From positions 42,908-66,358 of the forward strand of contig NW_003147289.1 of the NCBI RefSeq assembly GCF_000003605.2: a stretch of 23,451 nucleotides of DNA. The letters run 5' to 3'. Position 1 is the stretch's first letter. Each line of letters starts with the position of its first letter. This document shows, piece after piece, positions 1 through 10,724 of the stretch. This DNA is from Saccoglossus kowalevskii. Taxonomy: Eukaryota > Hemichordata > Enteropneusta > Harrimaniidae. The position numbers were made by a program, and so were the translations under genes. Under the pieces are notes generated by a model. That model ran no database searches and had not been told where the DNA came from. It was given only the letters and a program-made list of their open reading frames with translations.

Positions 1-154
1 ATTTTTTTTGTCACAAAACCATGATGCAAACGTTTCGCAACAAAACTTATTTTAAAATTAGATGTACTAAATGGCTTTCCAATTATCTATCCCGAAGGCA
101 TCAAGAGAATCTGGTCTCGTAATTTATGTCAGCTTTCAGGAAAAATATATCCAC
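1..154. other. AT-rich sequence, nothing recognised
   Basis: No exon, RNA gene or repeat boundary is visible. This is probably part of the first intron or upstream flank of the KCTD5-type gene. Confidence 0.5.
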
Positions 155-360
155 CAAATTTGTCATTTTCAATGAAAATGCTATTTTTGAATTCTTCTTG
201 AAAAATGCTACTCTAATTGCTTTGATACTTTGTATATGTTCACTTTAGTTCAAAGGTTAAATTTAAATATTAAATGACTAAATATGTATCTTCAATTCTG
301 TAATTGTCACAGAAATTTTTGTCATTTTTGGTCAAAAATGTTATTGTCAACTTTTTCTGT
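155..360 (+). repeat. Decayed unit of the pearl-like element's core repeat
   Basis: One degraded core unit plus the tail of another. It has the same order of words as the core of the 2601-3465 element: a GAATTCTTCTTG-like start, ATTGCTTTGATACT, ATCTTCAATTCT, then GTCATTTTTGGT. The spacing between successive CAACTT/GACTT-like marks is about 160 bp, as in the better copies. No terminal arm is recognisable, so this is an old fragment. Confidence 0.55.
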
Positions 361-2600
361 ATCAACAGGCTCTACAAACAGTAATCGGGTGATGAACTTG
401 TTTTATTGATGGAACAAGAATATACATGTAACAAAAATCAATATTGATTCTAAAACTGCCAATATTAATTTATATTAAGAACTAAAAGTTAGTATAATCA
501 TTATAGCAATTATTGTAGTATACTTGGTCAATGAATATGTTAACTACGTCTACCGGTATATCATGTTTCAATCAGGTTACCCAACTCGACCTGCGTTAGT
601 GCTAGTCCATCTGTTAGAATTTTAACAACAGACATGCTACTTACTCAGTTAATGTAAGATATTTATAACACTGTTTTTTTTTTTACTATTGTATGACCAT
701 TGAAACAGATGGTTCAGTGTAAATGTGTTCGATTTCACTCCTATTCACACATTGGCTTAATGCACTCGTCCTTTCACCCTGAATTCCGATGATGATTATA
801 GTAATAAGTGAAATGAACGTCATGCAGTGGATGTATCGTGTAGACAAAGAAGATCGGAATAACGATTACTTATTACTGTACATTTTTTAACTTATTATTT
901 TATTCTAAGATGTTAAGAGAAAGAGAGAGAATATTGATTGATTAAATAGGATGAGAAATTGGAGATAAATTTAATACTATTAACTACCGATGGTTAAAAA
1001 TAACTGCTAGTTAAGTATATTAAACAAAAAATATTGATGATAATATACGAAAGGCTTGTGATAGAAATGCTATGCAAAGCTGAATTTCTACTAATAAGAT
1101 CATTTGCATAATTAATTGATTTTAAGTTTTCTCTTTTAAATTTTCAAATGAAATTCCTTAGTTTATTATGCTTGTCTTTATTTCATCACATTCCCAACCC
1201 TTTTAAACACCTTGCCTGTATCAGTGAATAAATGCAATATAGTACAAGTAACTTGTCAAAATTTAGAGAGAAAATATTACTTCTAAGTTAAGTTATTAAA
1301 ATCAATGAGTAAGTCTCAAAAACGAATATATTTTCATGATAGAAACCAAAGATCAATGAATCATTTACTAATATAACATACTTTGTGAGGATTAGTTTAC
1401 TGTTTATTAGTTCATCAGTATTTTTAAACAATATTTTTATAATTTTATGTATGCCCGATAAAACATTCAAAGATTTAAGGGCGCTATTTGCATGTGCAAC
1501 GTTTGTGTTGATGAACACTGATTTTTTTCCCACAATCCAATGCGCTCTTCCAATGAAATCACGGGTATCAGTTTTGACCTGGGCGCGATCTGTACTAATT
1601 ACCACAGATGACTCCTTTGATACCTTTCAATCATAAAAAAAAATATGACCTAATTAAAGCTTGGTAACGTCTCAGTTTGTATTTGTTTGTCTGTACAAAA
1701 GCCAAAGCCACCATCTTTGTTTATGAGACCCATATCTCTGAGTCTCGCATGGTAAACTGTCATTCGGAAGAACAAGTAATATAGGAAACATAATTTTTCA
1801 TAAATGCAGTTTGGTGATTGCCCCTTCACACATACACACATCTACAAACACCATAGCTTGAAATTATGACACTGTGAATCTTAACCCCTAAAATACTGAC
1901 AGAAAGATCAAATAAGTGAAATTAATATTGCATTAAAATGCTGCAGGTATTCTGTATATGGAGAAGTGTCAAAAAACGGTCTGAAATATGCCATTCCAAT
2001 ATAAGGGAATGTTTTTTATTATAGAGAAAGTGAACTATAATGAGCTGTTCTACTAGTAATTGTATTTATCGTAGTAGAATTACTTCCAAACTTAATGACA
2101 TGACATGACATGGTTTTATTGAGTTGTACTTGAGCTTAGCCAACTATTTGAAATTAACACATGCACTGTCGAATCTAACGGAGTACACTATGTTAGAGAC
2201 CACTTCTTGTGAAAGAGCAGTATGATGTATCGGACTGTAATCCTTCCATTATTTTAACCACCCAAGTTTGTCTGCAAAAATAATTTTTGTTTTTCCTCTT
2301 ATTTCGACTGACTTAAAAGAAGCATTTAAATAGCTATCATTTCAGCTATTTGTTTCCCACAAGAATTTGTAAACGATGCCCATTACAGGAAGTTTTAGTT
2401 TGTCCATGATATCAAACAGATAGAAATGATTTTATTTCCAATATTTTATTCTCCAAAGAAATCATTTCCAATCTACAAAAATTCACATATTTAATGAAAA
2501 CTAATTACAGAAATATAATAAAACTTTTAGAGGAATTTTTACATAAATCATTCATTTTAAGAAATAAGCTTTCTTTGGATATAATGACTTTTTTTTTTTT
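361..2600. other. AT-rich non-coding stretch, probable intron or flank
   Basis: No protein-coding exon is supported. Overlapping open frames on opposite strands near 1288-1636 and 1650-1841 show no recognisable protein and look like chance frames. A slightly more GC-rich patch at about 1480-1600 might be an old transposon fragment. A minor run of three TGACA words lies near 2097-2111. Nothing else stands out. Confidence 0.5.
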
Positions 2601-3465
2601 AGCTCCGCTGTCGACTTTGTCGAGCGGAGCTTATCATATGAGTGATTGTCCGTCTCCGTTGTTCGTGTCAATGTTTTACTTTTTCGACTTCTTCTTGAAA
2701 ACTACAAGCCTGAATGCTTTGATACTTGGTGTATATGTACCTTGGGTAGACCTCTCTTAGGTTTGTTTGTTTCATGTTGATATCTTCAATTCTCTAATTT
2801 TGGTGAATATTTTTGTCATTTTTGGTAAAAAGTGATATTTTCGACTTCTTGTTAAAAACCACAAGTGCAATTGCTTTGATATTACATATATAGGTACTAC
2901 ATGTGGACCTCTCTCAGATTTGTTCATTTTGTAATGATATCTTTAATTCTCTAATTTTGGTGAATATTTTTGTCATTTTTGGTAAAAAGTGATATTTTCG
3001 ACTTCTTCTTAAAAACCGCAAGTCTGATTGCTTTGATATTACATATATAGGTACTACATGTGGACCTCTCTCAGATTTGTTCATTTTGTGATGATATCTT
3101 CAATTCTCTAATTAATTTATTTTGGTGAATATTTTTGTAATTTTTGGTAAAAAGTGATATTTTCGACTTCTTGTTGAAAACTGTAAGCCCGATTGCTTTG
3201 ATATTACATATATAGGTACTACATGTGGACCTCTCTCAGATTTGTTCATTTTGTGATGACATCTTCAATTCTCTAATTAATTTATTTTGGTGAATATTTT
3301 TGTAATTTTTGGTAAAATGATATTTTCGACTTCTTGTTAAAAACTGTAAGTCCGATTGCTTTGATACTATTCATATTGTTCATTTTCTAATGATGTCTTC
3401 AGTTCTTTAATTGAAATGTGCATTGCTAACAGCGGAGCTATCTCAGCCGATAGGCTGCTTGTCTA
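2601..3465 (+). mobile_element. Pearl/helentron-like non-autonomous element with tandem core
   Basis: The left arm starts after a T-run with a perfect 9-bp inverted repeat (AGCTCCGCT at 2601, AGCGGAGCT at 2623), then a GTCCGTCTCCGT stretch recalling the tetranucleotide tract of pearl elements. The core has about four tandem units; successive CGACTTC marks at 2685, 2842, 2999, 3164 and 3327 give periods of 157, 157, 165 and 163 bp. The right arm repeats AGCGGAGCT at 3431 and ends with a hairpin (CAGCC, GATA, GGCTG) and CTTGT. A second copy at 13412-13775 defines both ends. Pearl elements of bivalves and related HINE/helentron derivatives have this layout: short arms, a tetranucleotide tract, a core of about 160-bp tandem units and a 3' hairpin. 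No protein is encoded. Confidence 0.7.
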
Positions 3466-3479
3466 TTTTTTACGTTATC

Positions 3480-3582
3480 ATACTTTGATATTATTTTAAT
3501 CACTTGTATATTTATTGCTGTAAACCAATAGAACATTTGTACTTCTAAGGATGCAATAAAGTTATTATTATTATTATTATTA
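3480..3582 (+). mobile_element. Possible LINE or SINE 3' end with (TTA)n tail
   Basis: A stretch ending GCAATAAAG is followed by seven TTA units (3562-3582). A polyadenylation-like hexamer joined to a short simple-repeat tail is typical of the 3' ends of CR1/L2-type LINEs and their SINEs. No reverse transcriptase frame is present upstream; the pearl-like element ends only 15 bp before. An ordinary microsatellite remains possible. Confidence 0.35.
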
Positions 3583-5818
3583 TGTCATTGATAAACATGC
3601 ATGTTTTATCATTTTTCTAGGCTTTTAAAGTTAAAGTCAGTAACAATATTGTTATAAACTTTCGCTGCCATTTTCGGCTTCCTGTAGTTAATTAGACTTG
3701 GTTTTAATAAATGCAAAGCTAATCTGAATATTCACATTTAGTTATCTCCAGATAAAACCCGCCTAGTGTTATCTCTATAGAACAAATGGTCGGCAGAAGT
3801 CATGGTAACAATAGCATCAATAAGGGTCCACTCTTCTATTTTTAGCTCCATGGTGTCACATGTGAAAATACATATTGCCTTGGTTTTCAAGGTTTTACAT
3901 TGTTGTCTACGAGTTGAATTTTAGTACATGTTCAAAGCCTCAAACTATTCATCAATAACAGTAGAAGTGTTTTTGTATAATGTACTGTAAAATACTTTAT
4001 TTTAGCTGAAATTAATTTTCGCTGATAAGGAATTTTTCTGGCCATTTTTCAATTCCAATTTGTTTCCATGGTAACATTTTCATAGAGTAACTCAAGAATG
4101 TGCGTTAATAAATGCCCCTTGCTGATCAACAGTCTCGCGATCTGCTGTGATAACATTGCCCATAAGTTGTTTTAATAACAAGAGCAGCAAATATTGCCAT
4201 TATTTTATCTTCAGGTACAAACAGCCAGCCAACCAGTCACTCGGCAGAATATGTATAATAACAATTGATTTTATCAGCTGCGAGTATGGATGTTTTTTTT
4301 AATGAATTGTTGCATTTTCCATTTAAATCTGATAAAATTCACAGAAATGATAAGTTGACTAGCAAGATTGAAAGATACTCTGGCGTGAATAAAAGCAGTA
4401 CACGTAGTTGACAGCCATGCTGGCAGCCATGCACATGATTGCATTTGATAAGATTTTTATAGTAAAACTGTAATTGTTCTATTAGAATAAAAATAAATGA
4501 TTATTTTTTTTAATAAGTTTGACTGTATTTTGTGTTTGCAAATGATGAATTATGTGATATTCTTCAATTAAATGATTTGCAAGATGGTTTCACAATTGTT
4601 TTATAATTTCTAGATGTAACTTTTTTTTGCACAAAACAATCAGCTGAAATGTGCAGTTTGTGAGCTGCAAAAATAATCTTATTGCATTGCCTGCAATGGT
4701 TGGGTAAATTGGGTTAGCTCATCTGACTGGCATCATTGTCGCTGTCATAGTTACCAAATACATGTATCATGGCCATTTTTCTTCAATCTTGCAAAAACAT
4801 GTGTATGGTGATAGGACTGCCGTCAACCAGGAGTACCTTTGATCTTTTTGCTTGTTTACAATATTGAAAATATCATGTAATGAAAATTGAACAATTTTCC
4901 CATAATTTATTGATGATGCAAAGTTGTCTTTGAAATCACTGCTTGTTCACCTATCCTTGAATGTCAATTTTTATTTGGGTTTGTACATAATGTAGATATT
5001 CAGACTTTTTGTGGGCTGATGTTATGAATATGATTTTCTAAATGTCTGATTTGTAGACAACCATTTCTTAAAACCAAGACAGATAGTGTTTCCGGAATCT
5101 CTGTAATTGCACCAGTGCATCATGGGAGATGTAATTTGAATGGCTCGCCCATTGTTTTCTTTTTATACCAGTATGCCAACACACTACATACTCCATTGTC
5201 TGCCTAATATGGACTTGATTTGACAATGATTTGCCTGAAAGTTAGCTTGCCAATGTCAAAATGTTCCTGTCATTATTCTTTGTAGGATTTATTGTTTTGG
5301 ATCTTTCTATAATAATTGTGTAAACAAGGTACCAGTATATTCACCACATTTTAAAATTAAATAGCACCCAGATGAGTTTTGAAATTTACAGTCGTGTAGC
5401 ATGTGTTTGTGTTTTATTATCTAGGTCATAGCATATATTTCTGCTCCAATACAAGAGTAAGTCTCATAACTGCCTCTCAGTTGGTTATATCTTCTATGGT
5501 TAAATCTGGTTCATAATCTTCTGCTGTTTGCAATTTGACTAAATTTGGTTATTTCAATGCCAGCAGTCACCCAGTGTCATTTTTTTAAATACATTTGTAT
5601 TTATTTTATTGATAACGAAAGTATATTCTAAACGAAGTTTCAAATAAAATCGAACAACAACTGCATTGCGCAAACTTAGCAAACGATCACAGTTGCGCAA
5701 TCAGGTCATGCTGCGTTTCACAATTGTTGATTATTGCTCAGTAGTCATTATAATAATGCACAAAAAAATAAATTTGTTGAATTGTTATGAAATGCAAATA
5801 AAATTCAACTTAGTTTAG
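3583..5818. other. Non-coding stretch, probable intron 1
   Basis: No exon, RNA gene or clear repeat family is seen over about 2.2 kb. Many frames are closed on both strands. Scattered T-runs and the palindromic words ACATGT and TACATGTA occur, as elsewhere in the window. An isolated tRNA A-box-like string at about 4715-4731 lacks a B box. Confidence 0.45.
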
Positions 5819-5858
5819 CCACAGTCTCTCTATCTACCTTCAAATAGAGGGACTGTGG
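5819..5858. mobile_element. 40-bp foldback flanked by TTTAG(C) direct repeats
   Basis: The arms CCACAGTCTCTCTAT (5819-5833) and ATAGAGGGACTGTGG (5844-5858) are reverse complements except for one base, around a 10-bp loop. Identical TTTAG flanks both sides (5814-5818 and 5859-5863), like a 5-bp target-site duplication; the next base, C, is shared too. It could be a very short MITE or the remnant of a longer element that lost its interior. It could also be a stem in a transcript. Confidence 0.5.
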
Positions 5859-5927
5859 TTTAGCAAATGATTCCGGTCGCATATAAACGCTCGATGCTGT
5901 AGGGTATCAGTCATGTTGCACGAGTTC

Positions 5928-6066
5928 ACCTAATAGGTCAAATCGCTAATTAACCAATCAAAATGCTGGATGATGCCAACGTGTTCAAATTGCTATAGCT
6001 CATTTAAATATGTTAATGTTATTGAACGTAACGCGGAAGAGATTTGCCGATGTTGTAGTACGATCT
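5928..6066 (-). mobile_element. Segment related to the intron 4 transposon, inverted
   Basis: Read on the minus strand, this resembles 15435-15571. Shared words are CAGCATTTTGATTGGTTAA, a GACCT-TTAGGT motif beside it, and further in a GCGGAAG block followed by a CGATGTT-then-CGATCT block (forward orientation of this copy). The two are old diverged relatives in opposite orientation. Sequence outward to about 5874 and 6416 includes CCGG-ended strings vaguely like the intron 4 element's tips, so the full copy may span about 540 bp; those ends are not certain. Confidence 0.5.
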
Positions 6067-7140
6067 TTTGGTTTGGATTTTGATGGGAAAATGGCATGAC
6101 TTTTTTTCAAATCAAAAAATAGTTGTTTTCAAAAGATAAACTGAGCATTAGAAGAATAATTTAAAATTGTTTACAGTGATAACAGCTCATTGTCGAAACG
6201 AAGCTTACCCATTTAATAGACTATATAAAAACTAAATAGACTATTTTAGGCATCAGGAAAGATTGAAATGTCCGAAAAATTACGCCAAAATATGTAAAAA
6301 AAAAAAACTTTAAAAACTGCTGAAAAATCGCAATTTCTTGGTCCCATTTTATTTTTTTAAAAACCCAAACTGCCGTTTAACGGCCCTGGGCAGATTTACG
6401 GCAGAATCCGGTATAACGCCATTGTTTATGATTTCTAAATCAACCATTTTCGTTTACTTCAAGATTAAACATTATGTGTGAAATTTAATGTAAAAACAGG
6501 AGTAACACAGGTCATGGCGGGATTTGATAACTGGTACAGTATTCAGAAGTATTTCCATGCTTACCGGTAATAATGTTATTCACATTTGATGACAACTGTC
6601 AATTTTGCTGAACACATTATTCTCCTCTTCAAAGATGGCATTTCGATATTGAGTTGTAAACAAATTTATAACCAAATTCAAATCATGTGATTTTTGCGGC
6701 AGATGTTCTTCTGCACCTTTCTCGCAGAATGCAAGATCTCACAGTGAAGGGAAAAATCTTCTATTGAATGCAAATGATGTCAAAATTTTCCAAAGATCAG
6801 GCTCACTTCACAAATCTGAATTCTATATTCATGTACATGCAAGGTATAGATAGTTTTTGTATGTTTAGTTTAGGAGAATTTCTAATCCAATACGGTACCA
6901 ACATACGGTATTCAACAACAATATAATGTACATAATTCTATATAGAATTTCCCAATTAGTAGTAACTAATCCCTCACTGATACCAGATTGTAATGTTATT
7001 TTTACTTTTCAATAAATTAAAATGTACAGTTGTTATATTCTCTATTGCATGTAAGTATTAATTGTAAATATGTATAAATATAAATTATATCTGGGATAGA
7101 AAAATATACATTAATTTGAGCAGTATATGAACTGTGTATA
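6067..7140. other. AT-rich non-coding stretch
   Basis: No coding exon is supported. It includes an A13 run near 6297-6309 and a GC-richer patch at 6375-6420 that may be the far end of the transposon relative starting at 5928. Short frames on the minus strand near 7017-7205 overlap a foldback and are not gene-like. Confidence 0.45.
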
Positions 7141-7273
7141 TAAGGTATTACGAGGATACTGAAAAGTATGCATAAAGACAGGAAAGCATGAGTAACGACC
7201 GTCACGCAGCAGAAGTCAATGCGACCACATACTGTCTGAATGCATACCTTGCAGTATCCTCATAATAACCTTA
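7141..7273. mobile_element. MITE-like foldback, about 42-bp arms
   Basis: The left arm (7141-7182) and the reverse complement of the right arm (7231-7273) align over 42-43 bp with a one-base gap and a handful of mismatches. Shared blocks are TAAGGT, GAGGATACTG, GTATGCAT and AGACAG. About 48 bp lie between the arms. Weak pairing continues outward for another 8-10 bp. No clean target-site duplication is visible, so the superfamily cannot be assigned. Confidence 0.6.
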
Positions 7274-7804
7274 TTATTATACATCTTTTCCACCAAGAAT
7301 ACATCATAGGAATGCCGAAATCCAAAACATTTAGAAAATAATTAGCGAACTTCTTTATGTGGGGTCCAATCAAACCCAGGGGGCAGCCATGTTTGTTTTT
7401 ATTATTAGAGGACACTTGCGCACATAATCCTTCCATATTTGGAATTTGGGTTTCCTAATATGTTAGGATGAAAATACCCAGTGCAATACCGCAAATTTAC
7501 GGCACTCTGTAACTTGTGGCGTAACGGTGACAGATGTATAATAAGTTATACTCGTAGAGCATTCCTACAGCTACATGTAAATTTGAGATAATGTGAAACA
7601 TTTGGTTTGCACAATTGCAGGATCTTTTAACACCTTTGTAGTTTACATAAGTGTATGTGCTACTATTAGAGCAAATACGGTAGTGACAAATCACCAGGGT
7701 CGTTTAGAGTGAAATTTGATGCTACAACTATCTAATTGTGTACATTTCTCTTTGTAAAAAGATGCCGTTTAGAGAAGTACACACAGGGTCCATAGCGTTG
7801 GGGA
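7274..7804. other. Non-coding stretch, nothing firm
   Basis: No exon or repeat with boundaries is seen. A GGGGGCAGCCATG string at 7380 resembles GGC-GCCATTTT words in introns 2 and 3, too weakly to name a family. Confidence 0.4.
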
Positions 7805-8095
7805 AATCCTTTGAAAGTCTTTGGATTTTTTGAGGTCTGAAAAGTCTTTGAGTTGTCTTCAAATTACAGGAATAATAATAAAAAATATTTGAAAAGTCTT
7901 TAAATTTCTTCATAGTTATTAATTCATTTTTAGAAAGGGCCTTTTTCTCCAGGGAACTACATGTACATATCCTCAGAACTTTGATGAACTTTGGTGATGA
8001 TGTTGGCCTGAATTAAGGGTCAAAATGTCTTTAGGGAAAAATGCAAGAAAGTTTGGGAAAACGTCTGGAAAAGTCTTGGAAATCATTTGACCCCG
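7805..8095. repeat. Degenerate repeats of a GAAAAGTCTTTGG-like motif
   Basis: Variants of GAAAAGTCTTTGGA recur at least five times: near 7812, 7838, 7889, 8021 and 8070 (GGAAAAGTCTTGGAAAT). Spacing is irregular and the copies are diverged. This is most likely an old tandem or dispersed repeat. Short open frames on both strands here are by-products of the repeat. Confidence 0.4.
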
Positions 8096-8542
8096 ATACA
8101 TTACTAGGTGAACACCACAGGTGTTTTGATCTAGGCAATATACAAATAAACAAATGCTGTCATCGTCTTGACTTGATCAGATCTAAACATGCTTTGGATA
8201 TAAACAGACCAGTGTGTGTTGTTTGTTATCTTCATACGCTGCATGTGTATACATGTAGGTATGTGTAATAGTATATTCCCTCTGAGCCCTTCCGTAAATT
8301 CCACTAGCACATGTCAAACTATATATATAAGATGGTCAAAATACAGATTTACAGATGTAGACATTAATCCTCTGAGCCGCAAAGTAATCTTCTGTCACCT
8401 TTCACAAAATAAACTTGGATAATTTTTCAGTATTTCTTTCTACGAATTCATAAAAATACAGAAATTATAGAAACATTTTGTAACTACATTTTGAGGTAGA
8501 AAGATATTCCAATATATATTCCAATATATATTGTCGCCATAT
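8096..8542. other. Non-coding stretch, nothing recognised
   Basis: Only short chance frames are present. A direct repeat of ATTCCAATATAT occurs at about 8506-8530. Confidence 0.4.
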
Positions 8543-9015
8543 GGGACAACGTCAAAAGATCGATGTCGGGGGGGGGGACTTATTTGCTTTAGTTTGGGGG
8601 TGGGGTGTTTTGACCTCAAAAAGTTTCCATTCGACAAAAACGATTTTATTTTTTAATGAAGTCAAAATAAATCTTGGAGTACTTGTAGTTCATGAGTAAT
8701 AACAGAAAATAAAAAAAGAACACATTCAAAACGACAAAATGGTTTGGTGCATGAAATAAGGTTAATTTCAGGGCATGAACTTGGAGCATGCGCAGAACCC
8801 AGAAAAGTAGTTTGCGCAGGCGTATATATTCCCCTTCATTATTACAACCAACTGCTATGCCATACTACTGTCCGATTATCAAATTATCAATTTGTATTTA
8901 ATAATGAATGTAGTCTGACGCCATGATCAATATTCGTCAATTAAGTTTCAGTGGGGGGGGGGGGGACTAAAGGAATTAAGTTTTTTATCCTACATTGAAC
9001 TTTTGATGTTGTCCC
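8543..9015. mobile_element. 473-bp inverted-repeat element with internal G-runs
   Basis: The left end GGGACAACGTCAAAAGATC (8543) pairs with the reverse complement of the right end, GGGACAACATCAAAAGTTC (ending 9015). Similarity resumes inward: ACTTATTTGCTTTAGT against ACTTAATTCCTTTAGT, giving arms of about 50 bp. In the left arm a run of ten G (8568-8577) replaces an AGGATAAAAA stretch present in the right arm. A second run of 13 G (8953-8965) lies just inside the right arm. No target-site duplication or transposase frame is clear, so it is probably a non-autonomous DNA transposon. Confidence 0.6.
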
Positions 9016-10050
9016 TTAGACGTATTGGTTTTAATATGCAATGCCTCTCACTCGATAACATCAAGAATTTGTTGTATATATATTTCAGGATTTGTACTAG
9101 TTAACCGCATCCAACGATCCAACCATAAAGCATTAATCAGCAAAACTGAAAATGTATTTTCTACATTCATTTATAAGCAGTTATCACTGCATATCTCTAG
9201 CAAATATTGTACCATGTTTGAGATGTGCACTTTACAAGTGTACGCATAATTGAACTATTAAAAACAGTGGCATGTTGCAGGATTCCGAATTTATGGTGGC
9301 CATGAAGGCAATTAATCAAAAGTCGGCTTCTCCCACACCAACAGCGGTGATGCAAAGCTCCACAAAAACACGAGAAACAGTGATTCATTCCATTATATTT
9401 TCTATTTTTCAAACGTGAGTGACGCCATGAATGTTCAGGGAAGCCATAAATAAAAATATTAGTGAATTTGACAGCGAGACCATTTAGTTTTGCTGGGAAA
9501 ATGAGTTTTGGATTTCCTGGAAATGTAAGCTCCGCCCACATCGTTTTCAAAATGAAATAAACACCACTAATGCATTGTTTATGTAACAGAATACAATGGA
9601 ATGAATTACAGGAAAGAAAACGCAGATGAGCTTCTTTGTAACGTAGGGGCATGAGGTTGTCAATCCCAGACAGAAAATGATGTGTCTGTTTGAAAACACA
9701 GACGGTGGTTGAAATCAACTTATCAACGATCAACTGCATTCATAAGCCGCTCCCAGCAATTATTCCTGTAGTTATATGTGCACCAGTTAGTGTGTACAGC
9801 CTTTTTCTTTTCTTTTCTTTTCTTGTGTATTTGTTATTTTGAAAAGAAATAAAATTAACTTAAATATAAAAAAAAAATATGTGTATTCTTATAGTTTGTC
9901 ACAGCTCAGATCAGTAACTATACACATAAACAAAAGATTAGCGCAGACGTTGGTTATCTTTAATGAACGATTGACAGTTGCTGTTGTTGAATAATGAGTC
10001 AAATTAGAATACTAAGCTCCGCCCATCCCATGGGACGTAAATGTCAGCCT
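9016..10050. other. Non-coding stretch; one unexplained minus-strand ORF
   Basis: A minus-strand open frame at 9197-9739 has 180 codons, the longest non-repetitive frame in the window. Its translation is rich in Cys and His (for example FSCFCGALHHRCWCG) but shows no domain that I recognise and no regular Cys/His spacing. It may be chance or an old mobile-element fragment. A (TTTTC)n microsatellite lies at about 9801-9824. AAGCTCCGCCCA-like words occur at about 9528 and 10014. Confidence 0.4.
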
Positions 10051-10054
10051 TTAA

Positions 10055-10221
10055 CCCTTTGAGTGCCAACGGTAACTTCTGACACCATTAGTCTGCTCAA
10101 AAACTAGAAACAATGTAGCATTTTGTATGTTTTGTCCAAAATTAAGTTTGAACTCAATTACATAAAATTTAAACTAATTTACCCAAATTGAAACTGGGTT
10201 TTTAAATAAGCCTTCGAAGGG
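10055..10221. mobile_element. piggyBac-type MITE with TTAA target duplication
   Basis: The element begins TTAA|CCCTTTGAGTGCC and ends GCCTTCGAAGGG|TTAA. TTAA at 10051-10054 and 10222-10225 flanks terminal inverted repeats that start CCC and end GGG. The two tips match at roughly nine of 12-13 positions. TTAA duplication and CCC tips are the hallmark of the piggyBac superfamily. At 167 bp it has no coding capacity. TTAA is common in AT-rich DNA, so another copy elsewhere would settle it. Confidence 0.55.
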
Positions 10222-10225
10222 TTAA

Positions 10226-10724
10226 ATGACTTTATTATGTTCACTACACAGTTTCAATGAGACCTTTTTAACATGTTTTGTTTCAAAATTATGGGGTTAC
10301 CATGTTTTAACATGAACTGGGTTATAGTAAAACTTACTTAATTAAGGCAGACCTATATCATCCACACTAAATTATCGTACCTTTTGCCAAGTACTGTAAT
10401 AATTCTAATTTATTTGGTTATTTTTTAGTGTGCATGTGAATCTGCATTCATTTGACGATCCAATTCAAGATGGCCAATCGGCATTTATTTTAGTGCTAAA
10501 AATGAATCAAAATCCAGCATTTCTGTCATTCTGCGTATTAGTCATGTACATGTACAACTTGGTCAAATAGGTTTATTTCTGAATGGGTTTCAGTTAATAA
10601 GCTTGTTTGCACATTTTGATAATTTTAGGTATTTTCAGTATCCTTATTCATGCTCGTCATTTGCCTTGCCCTTAACATGCAGCATTAGTTTTTAAACTTG
10701 ATTTTATTCTTTTGTTACTCGCAG
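10226..10724 (+). other. End of the intron before exon 2
   Basis: Non-coding sequence leading to a strong pyrimidine-rich acceptor (10701-10724, ending GCAG). No other feature is seen. Confidence 0.6.

Noticed and set aside
1288-1841. Open frames of 63-105 codons on both strands
   Set aside because: They overlap on opposite strands, have no recognisable domain and lie in AT-rich sequence.
4700-4780. A tRNA A-box-like string (TTAGCTCATCTGACTGG)
   Set aside because: No B box (GGTTCRANYCC-like) or cloverleaf arms at the right distance; it may be chance or a very old SINE.
6370-6420. GC-rich patch with CCGG tip as a definite second transposon end
   Set aside because: The similarity to the intron 4 element tips is too weak to fix a boundary.
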